A stretch of DNA of 64,000 nt from Candidatus Thiodictyon syntrophicum (GCF_002813775.1 NZ_CP020370.1:2939501-3003500), one strand, 5' to 3'; positions 35,460 to 44,144 are shown, numbered from the stretch's first letter. Notes: generated by a model not told the origin, from the sequence alone. A program made the numbers and translations.

Positions 35460-35663
35460 CACCCTCTCCCCTGCCCCTCCCCCTCGGGGGGAGGGGTAAG
35501 AAAACACTGCCCTCCCCCTCGGGGGGAGGGCTAAGAAAAGACTGCCCTCCCCCGCGGGGAAGGGGGCCGGGGGGAGAGGGAGTTGAGCGCCAGCCTTCCG
35601 CACCCACCGAGCCTTTTCCCCCCCTCCCCCCGAGGGGGAGGGGGCCGGGGGGAGAGGGCGGAG
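35460..35663. repeat. G-rich cluster repeats, four units
   Basis: Between the template repeat and the stop of the 480-residue gene; last units of the array when read from the left. Confidence 0.9.
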
Positions 35664-35669
35664 ACGGCG

Positions 35670-37112
35670 CTACTCGAACTCCACCTCCCCCGCATCCTCC
35701 AACTCCACCGCCCCCCGGTCGGTCGCCTCGCCGGTCTCGTCGACCGTGATCCCCCCGGCGACGAAGACGCCCTGGAAGGTGCACAGGATCGACAGCAGGC
35801 CGCGGGTGCGGGCGGCGGCGGGGCCGCTCGCCTGCTGGAACCGGGCGCTGTGGCGCGCATAGTCCTCCGGGGTGCCGCCAATCGGCGCGGCGAGCAGGCC
35901 GGCGTCACCGGCGCAGGCGTTGACCCAGAGGACGTGATCCTCCGGGGCGCCGGCCAGGGCGGCGGGGTCGAGCAGGCGGGCGATGAGGCGCTCGGGCCAG
36001 TGCTCGCTCGTGGCGGCGGCGGTTAGGCGCTGGGCTTCGACCAGATTGCGCTCCTGACCCAGATAGAGCCCGCGGGCCTTGCGGAAGGGGTCTTCCGCGG
36101 TCAGGTCGGCACGTAGGTCGGCATCGCTGGGCTCTTGGTCGCGCCAGAAGTCGAAGAGATCGACCATTCCGTCGGGCAACTCGGGGCCGGGCTCGACCTT
36201 GAATGCGCCCAGGCTGCGATACTCACTCACCGCTTTGTCCACGGCGGCGCGGTGGGCGGGATGTGCGGGCCGGCCTGGGACCGCGGCCCAGCGCTCGCAC
36301 AGGCCCAGCACGTCCAGCAGGCGCAGGTGGCGGGTCTGCTCGAAGAGTCCGTCCTCGTCCCCGACCAGCTTGAGGTTCTCGACGCTTTGCGCCTTGTCCA
36401 CCGCACCGCTGGAGAGGGCACGCCGGTAGGCTTCCTTGATCCCCCGGTCCGGGCTGGCGGCAACGGTCTGTGCCAGACGTGAACGGAAGGGCTCGGGGGC
36501 CATGGCGAAGGCCTGCACCAACAAGACGCCGTCCTGGTCCTTCAGTGCCGCATAGCGCTCCAGCCGGCCGGTGACCAAGGCGTGCAGGGCCTCCAGGGCG
36601 GGACTGGCGGATTGGCGCCTCTGCTCGGTGATCAGGGTCTCCAGTTCCGGCGATTGGGACCGTATCCAGGCGGCATAGATGGCGTCGTTGCCGACCTCGT
36701 CCGCGACGGGCAGGGCGCGGGCGACGCGGGTAACGGCTTGCAGGGTCTCCTTGTCGGCGCCCTCGTTGGCGAGGGCGAGCAGGTCACGCGCCGTCTTCGC
36801 CGGCACCGCCCGCCCCGGCGGCCAGCCGATCTGGGTCAGCACGCCGGCCAGGGCGGGACCCGGTGTGCGTGAGAAATAGTCCCACAGGGCCTCGACCTTT
36901 TCGGCGTCCGCGGGCGCGGCGAGCCGGCCCAGGCCGTTCAGGATCTCCTTGGGGTGCGGGTGGCCCTGGCCGAGGGCCGCGGCCAGTGCCAGCACCCCCT
37001 CCGGACCGGGCGACCCCAGCAGCACCTTGAGCGCCGCGCGGCGACGCCTGCCGCCGAGCAGGAATCCCGTGTCGAATAACCGTTTGCGTGCCTCGTCCAG
37101 CGTCATTTTCAT
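35670..37112 (-). CDS. Helical-repeat protein of unknown function
   Basis: 480 residues from ATG 37112. Nearly all-helical, with many Leu/Ala heptads (for example ALKVLLGSPGPEGVLALAAAL and FRSRLAQTVAASPDRGIKEA), suggesting a HEAT-like solenoid; no catalytic motif or signal peptide is visible. I do not recognise a named family. It is the first gene of the minus-strand DGR cluster, with an AT-richer promoter-like region upstream (about 37140-37200), so it is a likely scaffold for the system (inference). The next ATG (37106) is possible. Confidence 0.7.
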   Translation of the reverse strand: MKMTLDEARKRLFDTGFLLGGRRRRAALKVLLGSPGPEGVLALAAALGQGHPHPKEILNGLGRLAAPADAEKVEALWDYFSRTPGPALAGVLTQIGWPPGRAVPAKTARDLLALANEGADKETLQAVTRVARALPVADEVGNDAIYAAWIRSQSPELETLITEQRRQSASPALEALHALVTGRLERYAALKDQDGVLLVQAFAMAPEPFRSRLAQTVAASPDRGIKEAYRRALSSGAVDKAQSVENLKLVGDEDGLFEQTRHLRLLDVLGLCERWAAVPGRPAHPAHRAAVDKAVSEYRSLGAFKVEPGPELPDGMVDLFDFWRDQEPSDADLRADLTAEDPFRKARGLYLGQERNLVEAQRLTAAATSEHWPERLIARLLDPAALAGAPEDHVLWVNACAGDAGLLAAPIGGTPEDYARHSARFQQASGPAAARTRGLLSILCTFQGVFVAGGITVDETGEATDRGAVELEDAGEVEFE

Positions 37113-37350
37113 GCCCCCGAGTGTCAGTCCCGCCACGTCTATGCAGAGTAGTATAGAGCAACAGATAGCAATAGAGAGTTTTTTTGCGTCTTTCGCAGGG
37201 AGTAAATCGGCGCGGCGATCACCCCGGGGCGAGGCGTCGTCGGCCGCGAGCGGGCGTCGGTAGCACGATCCCGGCGTTCCCCTGCGTGTCGTGTTGATGT
37301 GGGAACCGGCCGCGGCGACCGGCGAGCGGTGGAACGGTTTGGAGGTTGAG

Positions 37351-37725
37351 ATGGCAAGAAAGGCGATCGTGCGGGTAGCGCACTGGACACGGACCAAGGC
37401 CGAGTTGGCGGACCTGGCGCGGCGGGCACAGACGGGCGAGGCCTTGCCGGAGACGGACTATCAACTGGGCTTTGCCAGCGCGGCGCAACTCTTCGACGAG
37501 TTGACACCGGCGCGGCTGGCGATGCTCGACCGACTGAAGGGACTGGGGCCTGTCTCCATCGTCGCCTTGGCCGGGCACCTGGCGCGCGACTCCCGCCAAG
37601 TGCAGATCGACATCGCCAAGCTCTTGGATTTAGCACTGGTGGAGCAAGACGCGACGGGACTCGTCTGCGTGCCCTGGGATGAGATTCAGATCCAAGTCAC
37701 CCTGGCCAGGGCCAAGGCGGCTTAG
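37351..37725 (+). CDS. HVO_A0114-like winged-HTH regulator
   Basis: 124 residues from ATG 37351, with GGAGG 5 bases upstream. The segment LAMLDRLKGLGPVSIVALAGHLARDSRQVQIDIAKLLDLALVE is a MarR/ArsR-like winged helix, followed by VPWDEIQIQV. Relatives are often antitoxins of RelE-like toxins, but no toxin gene adjoins. It diverges from the 18-kb minus-strand cluster across a 238-bp intergenic region, so it is a plausible cluster regulator. Confidence 0.7.
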   Translation: MARKAIVRVAHWTRTKAELADLARRAQTGEALPETDYQLGFASAAQLFDELTPARLAMLDRLKGLGPVSIVALAGHLARDSRQVQIDIAKLLDLALVEQDATGLVCVPWDEIQIQVTLARAKAA

Positions 37726-37766
37726 CGGGGGAATGCGGGGCCTTGGCGGACAGGGCGGACGCGCTC

Positions 37767-38339
37767 TTACCGGAAGTCCGGGAAGAGCAGATCGACCAGC
37801 GAGTCCAGCGTCCGGGTGGCGTCGCCAAAACCGGTGGCGCGCTCGAACCGCTCCAGCACCGCCAGGGCCTCGTCGAGGCTCGCGGTGTGCAGGGCCTCGA
37901 ACTCCACGCAGTGCACCGCGCGGTCGCCGCTGCGTGCCTGGTAGCGGACGATCTCGCACTGGGGGAACTCCCAGACCTCGATGTCCTTGGTGATGTCGCC
38001 GCGCCAGGTGGCGCCGAGTTGCGCAACGAAGGCATCCACCGCGGCCGACTGGTCACCCGCGTGCTGGCCTAAGTCCAGATTGATCTCGGTGCGCACTTCG
38101 GGGTCGGCCGCAAGGGCCTTGACCGTGAGGTGCTGGAGCACGGCATCGTAGCGGTGGCGAATTACATAGCGGTGCGCGCGGCCGTGCTCGGTCAGGAAAT
38201 AGCGGTCCAGCACGCGCAGGGTAAAGCGGCGCAGCGGGGGCGGATCGAGCGCCTGGACGAGGCCCCGGAAGGCGTCGACATCAAACTGCTCACTCACCAC
38301 GAACTTGTGCTCGATCTCAGTGAAGCGCATCACATCCAT
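37767..38339 (-). CDS. CYTH-like domain protein
   Basis: About 190 residues. It begins MRFTEIEHKFVV, the EIExKF-type signature of the CYTH (triphosphate tunnel) fold, and has alternating charged strands (HRYVIRHRYDAVL, RTEINLDLG, CVEFEAL). Members hydrolyse triphosphates or bind polyphosphate; substrate unknown. It starts 5 bp after the phospholipase-D-like gene and is the last gene of a four-gene operon. Confidence 0.65.
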   Translation of the reverse strand: MDVMRFTEIEHKFVVSEQFDVDAFRGLVQALDPPPLRRFTLRVLDRYFLTEHGRAHRYVIRHRYDAVLQHLTVKALAADPEVRTEINLDLGQHAGDQSAAVDAFVAQLGATWRGDITKDIEVWEFPQCEIVRYQARSGDRAVHCVEFEALHTASLDEALAVLERFERATGFGDATRTLDSLVDLLFPDFR

Positions 38340-38343
38340 CGCA

Positions 38344-39498
38344 TTACATCCACCATTTGAAGGGACCAAGGGCGGCGATGCGCAGGCGCAGGCCCAGCGG
38401 CAGCGCCGCGAAAGACTCCGGCGTCACCAGGACGTTCTCCGGGGCGCCGCGCAGTTCATCAAGGATCGCACGGGCAGGCATCACCGCGCGCGGGTCGCGA
38501 CTGGCGAGCATGGCCTCCGCCAGCCGGTCGTGGGCGGCGTCCTCGAAGTTGTAGCTGCCGAACGCCACCCAGGCCTCGTCCACCAGCACGATCTTCGAGT
38601 GCTCGCCGCGCCGGTTCTCGCGTATGACCACGCCGGCCCGGAGCAGGGGCCCGTAGTTCGCGGCTGCCGCGATCCAGGCCAGGGCCGTCGTCGGCAGCGC
38701 CGCGCGGTGTGAGTGGAAGACCTCGACCCGCACGCCGCGTCCGGCCGCCCGCACCACGGCCGCCATCAGGCGGGGAACCGGCTTGAAGTAGAAGGCGGTG
38801 ATCGCGAGCGAGGTGCGCGCCGCATCGCACATGGCGATCATGCGCTCGGTCACCTCGTTCTCGCCGCGCCAGCCCAGGGGGCCGAGCCGGCCCTGCAGCA
38901 GGTTCGGGTTGCACACCCAGTAGTCCAGCAGGTGGTCGGCCTCAGCCGGGTCCCCGCCCAGTGCCTCCAGTGCCTCCAGGTGCTCCGGCCGCAGTGGGCC
39001 GCCGATGTCAGGAAAGCCGGCGAGCAGGGTCCGCACGATCGGCCCGCGCAGCGCCACGCAGTATTCGTTCCAGTCCTCGAAGGACGTGCGGGTGATATTG
39101 CTGCTGCCGAAGATGGCCTCGCACGTATCGGCCACCTGGATCTTCACATGCTGGCCGCCGCCGATAGAGCGCTGCACCAGGCCGCGCGGGCGGTAGAAGG
39201 TGACGATGCCGCCGCCGGCCCGCAGGCCGGCGAGCCGCCTCGCCAGTTCGCGCCGTTGGGGTGCCGTCATCAGCACGCCGCCCAGGATCTGGCCGTAGCC
39301 GTCCACCAGCAGGTTCACCTGCACGCCGCGGCCTTGCGCGTCGTCCAGCGCGTCGAGCAGCGTCTGCCCGTAGGCGTCCCACTCGATATAAAAGGTGGAG
39401 AGATAGATGAACTGGCGCGCGTCGCGAATCATCGCAAGGCGCCGGTGCCACTCTGCCGCGCGGTCCCAGAGCGGCAGGAAGAAAGAGGCGGCCGGCAT
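38344..39498 (-). CDS. Phospholipase D-like protein
   Basis: 384 residues with two PLD half-sites: HVKIQVADTCEAIFGSSNITR near 130-150 and HSKIVLVDEAWVAFGSYNFED near 305-325; the second retains HxK and Asp, and the first lacks a clean HxKxxxxD Asp spacing variant but is recognisable. Architecture resembles cardiolipin synthase-like or PLDc_2 proteins. No TM segment. It is encoded between the SDR and CYTH genes. Confidence 0.8.
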   Translation of the reverse strand: MPAASFFLPLWDRAAEWHRRLAMIRDARQFIYLSTFYIEWDAYGQTLLDALDDAQGRGVQVNLLVDGYGQILGGVLMTAPQRRELARRLAGLRAGGGIVTFYRPRGLVQRSIGGGQHVKIQVADTCEAIFGSSNITRTSFEDWNEYCVALRGPIVRTLLAGFPDIGGPLRPEHLEALEALGGDPAEADHLLDYWVCNPNLLQGRLGPLGWRGENEVTERMIAMCDAARTSLAITAFYFKPVPRLMAAVVRAAGRGVRVEVFHSHRAALPTTALAWIAAAANYGPLLRAGVVIRENRRGEHSKIVLVDEAWVAFGSYNFEDAAHDRLAEAMLASRDPRAVMPARAILDELRGAPENVLVTPESFAALPLGLRLRIAALGPFKWWM

Positions 39499-39502
39499 CC
39501 GG

Positions 39503-40225
39503 CTAGAGGCGGTAGCCGCCCGCCACGTCGAGGTTCACGCCCGTCACATACCCCGCCTCAAGCAGATACACCAGCGCCTGGGCGATGTCGTCCAGCGTGC
39601 CGGGGCGCGCCAGCGGCACCTCCAGCCCGATCTCGTCGGGGCCCGGCAGGTCGACTGAGTTGTCGAGTTGCCCGGGCGAAATCATGTTCACGCGAATCTT
39701 CCGGTCGGCATACCCGGCGGCCAGCGCGCGCGTCAGCACCAGGAGCCCCGTCTTGCTGACGTAGTAGTCCGCACCGCGGCGGTTGGCGCGGATACCCTCC
39801 AGTCCGGCCATGCCGATGCTGATGATCTGGCCGCCGTCCGGCATCAGCCCGAGGGCGTGATAGCAGCAGTAATAGCCCCCGGACAGGTTGGCGCCGATAG
39901 TGTCGTCCCACACCGTCGGGTCGAGCCGCGTCACGTCCTGCGGGTTGTAGTTGCCGACGTTGTGCACCAGGAGATCCACCCGCCCTTCCTGGGCGCGGAT
40001 GTTCTCAAAGGCGGCGGCGACCTCGGTACGCCGACTGACATCGGTGCGCAGACAGCGGGCACGCCCCCCGGCAGCGGCAATCTCCTGCTCCAGGGTCCGG
40101 GCGTCCAGTTCGGAGGCACGATAGAGGCAGACGATATCGTAGCCCCGCGCCGACAGCGTGAGGCACAGATGGCGCCCCAGGCGCCGCGCGCCGCCCGTGA
40201 CCACCGCAACCCGGCGTTCGCTCAT
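39503..40225 (-). CDS. SDR oxidoreductase, FolM/pteridine-reductase-like
   Basis: 240 residues. Cofactor motif TGGARRLGRHL near 10-20 followed by YRASELDA, where Arg suggests NADPH; NVGNY motif; catalytic Tyr-Lys in DYYVSKTGLLVLTRALA. The TGxxxRLG start and the adjacent dihydroneopterin-aldolase-like gene suggest dihydromonapterin/dihydrofolate reductase (FolM) activity. ATG overlaps the stop of that gene (40222..40225). Confidence 0.75.
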   Translation of the reverse strand: MSERRVAVVTGGARRLGRHLCLTLSARGYDIVCLYRASELDARTLEQEIAAAGGRARCLRTDVSRRTEVAAAFENIRAQEGRVDLLVHNVGNYNPQDVTRLDPTVWDDTIGANLSGGYYCCYHALGLMPDGGQIISIGMAGLEGIRANRRGADYYVSKTGLLVLTRALAAGYADRKIRVNMISPGQLDNSVDLPGPDEIGLEVPLARPGTLDDIAQALVYLLEAGYVTGVNLDVAGGYRL

Positions 40226-40581
40226 GCGCGCCGCCGCTCCAGCCGCACGAAGGAGTACTGCGCGGTCGGCACCGCTGCCGGCTTGCGAATCTCCAGCCGG
40301 ACGGTTTGTGCCGCCGCAATCCGGCTCAACAGCAGCGCCGCCGCCTCTTCCGCCATGGTCTCGATCAACTGGAACTGCCGCTCCTTGATGAGTTGCGTGA
40401 CCGACGACACCAGCAGGTCATAGTCGGCCGCGTCGCCGATGTTGTCCGAGGCGGCGGCGGCCGCGAAGTCGTAGTCGATCTCGATATCGAGCAGCACCGG
40501 CTGTTCCGCTGCCCGCTCATGGGGATAGATGCCGACGATGCAGTCTACCTGCAGTTGGCGAACGCCTGCCGTGCCGATCAT
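40222..40581 (-). CDS. Dihydroneopterin aldolase/epimerase family protein (FolB or FolX)
   Basis: 119 residues: VRQLQVDCIVGIYPHERAAEQPVLLDIEI is the family opening, with DYDLLVSSVTQLI and QLIETMAEEAAALL, then RLEIRKPAA. It forms the tunnel-fold octamer in the folate or tetrahydromonapterin pathway. Pairing with a FolM-like reductase favours FolX (epimerase) over FolB, but the active-site Lys/Glu pattern does not decide it by eye. AAGAGG stands 5 bases before the ATG. Confidence 0.8.
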   Translation of the reverse strand: MIGTAGVRQLQVDCIVGIYPHERAAEQPVLLDIEIDYDFAAAAASDNIGDAADYDLLVSSVTQLIKERQFQLIETMAEEAAALLLSRIAAAQTVRLEIRKPAAVPTAQYSFVRLERRRA

Positions 40582-40888
40582 AGTTGCCTCTTGTGCGCCC
40601 CCCACACCTGCTCGCCGGTCGGCAGGGGGGCGCCGTCCGAATTGAAGTTCTGCCGTCCGAAACCCGGTATCGCCAGGATGTTAGCCGTTCCAACGACACC
40701 GGGCAAGCGCGCCGGCGGCGGAGTCGGGCGATCTGGGGGTGGGGGGAGGGACGGGGCCAGGCCGAATTGCCCGTTGCTCCGGCGCCGGTCTGCATCATTG
40801 ACCCTGGCCCGTTTTCCCACACCCACCCAGCGCCATTTACTGCCGACGGCGGGGGAGGGCGTTGAACGACAATGCCATTAAGTCTAGC

Positions 40889-41011
40889 CATTCTGGCTCC
40901 CACGCTCCTGCGTGGGAGCAAGTGCGGGCGCTCCGCGTCCAGCGCCAAGACCGGACGCGGAACGCCCGCCCGGCATTCCCACGCGGAGCGTGGGAACGAG
41001 AAGCCGCACCG
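40889..41011. repeat. CCCACGCTCCTGCGTGGGA palindromic repeat, copy 1
   Basis: Starts with CTCCCACGCTCCTGCGTGGG, then GGGCGCTCCGCGTCC, and closes with CCCACGCGGAGCGTGGGAA. A related unit is at 44247..44340. The 40582..42990 region has no firm gene. Confidence 0.8.
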
Positions 41012-41039
41012 TCGGAGCTTAACTTAATGGCATTGCGTT

Positions 41040-41150
41040 GGACGATCGTTGTCGTTGTCGTAATCGTAATCGGAGAAGCGATGCACTGTGGCGCACGAGA
41101 GAATTCGATGCGCTACGATAACAACGACAACGACAACGACAACGACCTCA
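41040..41150. repeat. Hexamer-flanked palindromic element, copy 2
   Basis: GTTGTC hexamers left (41046-41061), GACAAC hexamers right (41119-41146), core sharing AAGCGATG, CGAGAGAAT and GCGCTACG with the reverse complement of the core at 704..852. Confidence 0.78.
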
Positions 41151-41161
41151 TCGCGCCGATT

Positions 41162-41842
41162 TCAACCTTGGGGATCCTTGGGCGCCGGTCGCGTACCAGG
41201 GCGGGTGGAGCGATGGGGACCACTGAGCGGCCGGGGGCGGCCCGTGGTGGTCCTGGCGGGCGTGGTCGTGGACTTCTTCGGCGGCGTAGTCAGCGTCAGC
41301 GGGGAGCGGGTGTTCGTCTTGTCCCTACCCTGGGGCGTTGGCGGCCCTGAGACGGCCGGGACGACCTGCCGGGGCGCCGGCAGGGGTTCGGGGGTGGTGG
41401 CGAGGGCCGCGCCGGCACCAACACCGGCAGCCGCGATGGCATCGTCCACTTCAACGGTGCCGCGATAGCCCTGGTTGCGCACGAAGGCATAGGCGGCGTC
41501 GATGCTCGACCAGTGGTGCCGTTCCCCCGGCGTGGTGTGGATCGGGTGCGACGCGGACTCGGCCAGGGTCTGACCCACACGGACCCAGACCTCCCACTGC
41601 TCGCCGCGGTGGACGATGCCCACGCTGCGCACGGCGGCGGCGCTTGACAAGGCGGCGAAGGTGGAGGGGTCGAGCGACAAGGGGGTTGCTCTGGAGGTGG
41701 CGGGCGTGAGGCGCCTAGAGTAACAGCAGTCGATCGCTTGCCGGCGCAAAAAATAGAGGGGCGGGCTTAGGCCGGGCCCGGGGGGTGTGACCTTGATCGT
41801 GGTTGGGGCCCTTTGGTGTGCTGCGGGGGAGTCGGTCCGCAC
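41162..41842 (-). CDS. Uncertain hypothetical protein
   Basis: An open frame whose middle (about 41430-41690) reads like real protein: VRSVGIVHRGEQWEVWVRVG and HHWSSIDAAYAFVRNQGYRGTVEV, a two-part pattern reminiscent of small partition-associated proteins. The N-terminal 50 and the Thr/Pro/Arg-rich C-terminal 70 residues look spurious, and no good start is visible; a TTG near 41680 would give a shorter protein. Confidence 0.35.
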   Translation of the reverse strand: MRTDSPAAHQRAPTTIKVTPPGPGLSPPLYFLRRQAIDCCYSRRLTPATSRATPLSLDPSTFAALSSAAAVRSVGIVHRGEQWEVWVRVGQTLAESASHPIHTTPGERHHWSSIDAAYAFVRNQGYRGTVEVDDAIAAAGVGAGAALATTPEPLPAPRQVVPAVSGPPTPQGRDKTNTRSPLTLTTPPKKSTTTPARTTTGRPRPLSGPHRSTRPGTRPAPKDPQG

Positions 41843-41890
41843 AGCGGACCTTACGGCCCTGTGCCCGTAGGGTCCGCTGTGCGGGCCTTG
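41835..41890. repeat. Two REP-like palindromes (TAGGGTCCGC family)
   Basis: GGTCCGCACAGCGGACC at 41835 and TAGGGTCCGCTGTGCGGG at 41867, facing each other. Confidence 0.8.
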
Positions 41891-41919
41891 ATCGTCGTTC
41901 CGGCCGCAGGGGACAGGAG

Positions 41920-42146
41920 GTCGAGGCTTTAGCCGGTCGACGGCGCGTCAGCGCGCCCCGGGTCCGGCTAACGGTCATGGCACCCGCGCCACCCCGGAAC
42001 ATGAAAGTCCTCTCGACCGCTAGCTCGATGGCCAGCGTGCGGGGCGGCGTAGTCAGGGCTTCCAGCCCTGACCGTTCCAGCCCCGACACCGTCAGGCCAG
42101 GATGGCCTGACTACGCACTTTCACGGTAAAGCCTCGACCTCCGGTG
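41920..42146. mobile_element. MITE-like element with GGTCGAGGCTTTA ends
   Basis: Left end AGGTCGAGGCTTTAGCC, right end (inverted) GGTAAAGCCTCGACCT. Internal block GGCTAACGGTCATGGC with CGCCACCCCGG is shared with 18293..18478; a similar left end and core occur at 61040..61155. Confidence 0.65.
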
Positions 42147-42223
42147 TGAGACCTCGCGACAGCGGCCGAAACGATGAGCAAGGCCCGAACCGCGTGCAGG
42201 AGGGAAACCTCTCGTGCTCGTTT

Positions 42224-42329
42224 GTCTTAATCCCTTTCCATTTGGGTCGTCGGTCGGGCTCCTACTACCGAGGATATTACCCAGCCCCGGGCGTCTTAAT
42301 CCCCTTCAATTCGGGTCTTCGGTCGGGCT
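42224..42329. CRISPR. Two-repeat CRISPR remnant
   Basis: Two 37-bp repeats (42224..42260 and 42293..42329) with four mismatches between them, separated by a 32-bp spacer. Repeats begin GTCTTAATCCC and end TCGGTCGGGCT, which is typical of type III/I CRISPR repeats. No adjacent cas1/cas2. A Cas6 gene lies 4.1 kb to the right. Confidence 0.7.
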
Positions 42330-42437
42330 TATCCGCGTGAAGGGTACTAACCCCTTTACCCCCCCTGACCCTTTTACCTGACCCCTTTACCTCTTGATCA
42401 TGGCTCCGGCCGCGACCCTGCCCGGTTCCGAAATTTC

Positions 42438-42711
42438 TTGACAGGATTAATTCTACTTTGTCACCTTGTCCAACGCTTTGATTATATTAATATTATCGAC
42501 GGGGAAAATATCCCCTATTCAAAATAGAATCTGGCGCTCGACTCGCTGCATTAATTGCAAATATATGATTTATAACGCCTTATGCTGGATTGGTCGAAAT
42601 ATCCGTATCCTTGCACTCAGCGCCACCGAATTAAGGTGACAAAGTAGAATTAACAAGATTTACAAGATTGGAAACAAATAACATCTTGTAAATCTTGTTA
42701 ATCCTGTCTAA
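42438..42711. repeat. Low-GC nested inverted-repeat element
   Basis: Outer ends GACAGGATTAA and TTAATCCTGTC. Inside, a perfect 21-bp inverted repeat (42447..42467 with 42633..42653, TTAATTCTACTTTGTCACCTT) and a 19-bp-arm hairpin (42650..42668 with 42683..42701). AT content far above the surroundings; no gene inside. Confidence 0.8.
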
Positions 42712-42849
42712 ATGTCTTGGTTTCGCGCTCGCCGTGCGGTGTGGGACCGCCACTGTAAGACCTCACTCCTGTCGATGCTGGCCGGAACGACGATCAAGGC
42801 CCTTTACTCCCTCTGACCCTTTTACTCCCTGTATAAGGGTACTGACCCG

Positions 42850-44121
42850 AATGGCACTGACTTAAGCCGCAGCCCCAGAGGTTGTCGACTGCGGCCCGGT
42901 CGGTGCTTCAGGAGGGGTGGCGGCGGCCCGACCGTTGAACATTCGCCGCCGATCGCTATCTGCTCTCGGGTTAAGTCCGACAGGCTGCTAGACTAGGGCC
43001 CAGACTGATCGGACCCCGAGCCGCCGATGACCGACAGCAACAGCGCCGCAACACCCAGCGACCACGACAGCCCCTGGAAGGAGGCGCTGGAGCGCTATTT
43101 CCCCGATTTCCTGGCGCTCTTGTTCCCGCACATCCATGCCGAGATCGACTGGACGCGCGGGCATAGCTTCCTGGACAAGGAGTTGCAGCGCATCGTGCGC
43201 GATGCCGAGACCGGCCGGCGCTACGTGGACAAGCTGGTCGCGGTCGCGCGCCGCGACGGCAGCCCCGCTTGCGTCCTGGTGCATGTGGAGGTGCAGGGCG
43301 AGCCGGAGGCGGCGCAACGCCCAGCGCATGTTCGTCTACAACCATCGGCTGCGCGATGCCCGCGGTGCACCGGTGGCGAGCCTCGCGGTCCTCGCCGACG
43401 TAAGCCCGCGCTTCCGCCCCAAGCGCTACCGGGAGAGCCTCTGGGGCTGCTCCATCGACTTTCGCTTTCCCGTCGCCAAGCTGCTCGACTGGGACCGGCC
43501 CGCGCGTTGGGCGGAGTTGGAGCGGAGCGACAACCGCTTCGCGCTGGTGGTCATGGCCCAGATTCGCGCCAAGGACCGGGGCGATGCGGACCAGCGCCGG
43601 GCCTGGAAGCTACGCTTGATCCGGCTGATGTATGATCGCGGCTACGACCGCGGCACGGTCCTGGAGCTGTTTCGGGTCATCGACTGGATGATCCGGCTAC
43701 CCGCGCAGGCCGAGGCCGCCTTTCGCAAAGACCTCTACGACTTCGAGACGAGCAAGCAGATGCCCTATATCACGACGGTCGAACGTGCGGGAATCAAGAA
43801 GGGCCTTCGGCGGGGGCTCCAGCGGGGGCGCCAGCAGGGGGTCCGGCAGGGGGTCCAACAGGGGGTCCAACAGGGGGTCCAGCAAGGCGAGGCCGCATTG
43901 CTCCTGTGGCAGATCGAGAAAAAGTTCGGCACGGACGTCGCGCAGCGCTGTCGCGACCGGGTGGAGACCGCCGACAGCGACGACCTGCGGATCTGGTCGG
44001 AGCGCATCCTGACGGCGGACAGCATTGCGCAGGTGCTCGACTGAGCGAGCAAGTGACTGCTTGCCGATCCGCATGTAAGCGACTGATTTATCGATGTCGC
44101 ACCTTAAGTCAGTGCCATTCG
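42850..44121. mobile_element. Segment bounded by 19-bp inverted repeats around an Rpn-type gene
   Basis: CGAATGGCACTGACTTAAG at 42850..42868 is repeated exactly in inverse at 44103..44121, flanking only the frameshifted nuclease gene. Could be a transposable or recombining unit; no target duplication was identified. Confidence 0.5.
43027..44044 (+). pseudogene. Frameshifted Rpn/PD-(D/E)XK nuclease-like protein
   Basis: From ATG 43027 the frame reads WKEALERYFPDFLALLFPHI, IDWTRGHSFLDKELQRI and VHVEVQGEPEAA with the nuclease-fold acidic residues. Near 43310-43325 the frame shifts; the second frame continues AQRMFVYNHRLRD, then RPKRYRESLWG, LRLIRLMYDRGYDR and ends at 44044. The tail holds a GVQQG repeat (15-bp DNA tandem, about 43836-43885) and a C-terminal helical segment. 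Both halves are well conserved, so the break is recent, or an assembly error. Confidence 0.75.
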
Positions 44122-44144
44122 GTACTGACCCATTTACCCCCATT

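Noticed and set aside
21957-35663. G-rich repeats as a CRISPR array or as rho-independent terminators
   Set aside because: Spacing is irregular, units are palindromic and gene-length apart, and no T-run follows them.
34984-35784. Open frame through the template repeat as a fifth target gene
   Set aside because: Only the 127-bp template resembles SUMF1; the rest is G-rich repeat. No start, no upstream domain. It is the donor, not a gene.
40582-41030. Possible small genes in the region after the FolB/FolX gene
   Set aside because: Frames are repeat-derived with no ribosome-binding site or domain.
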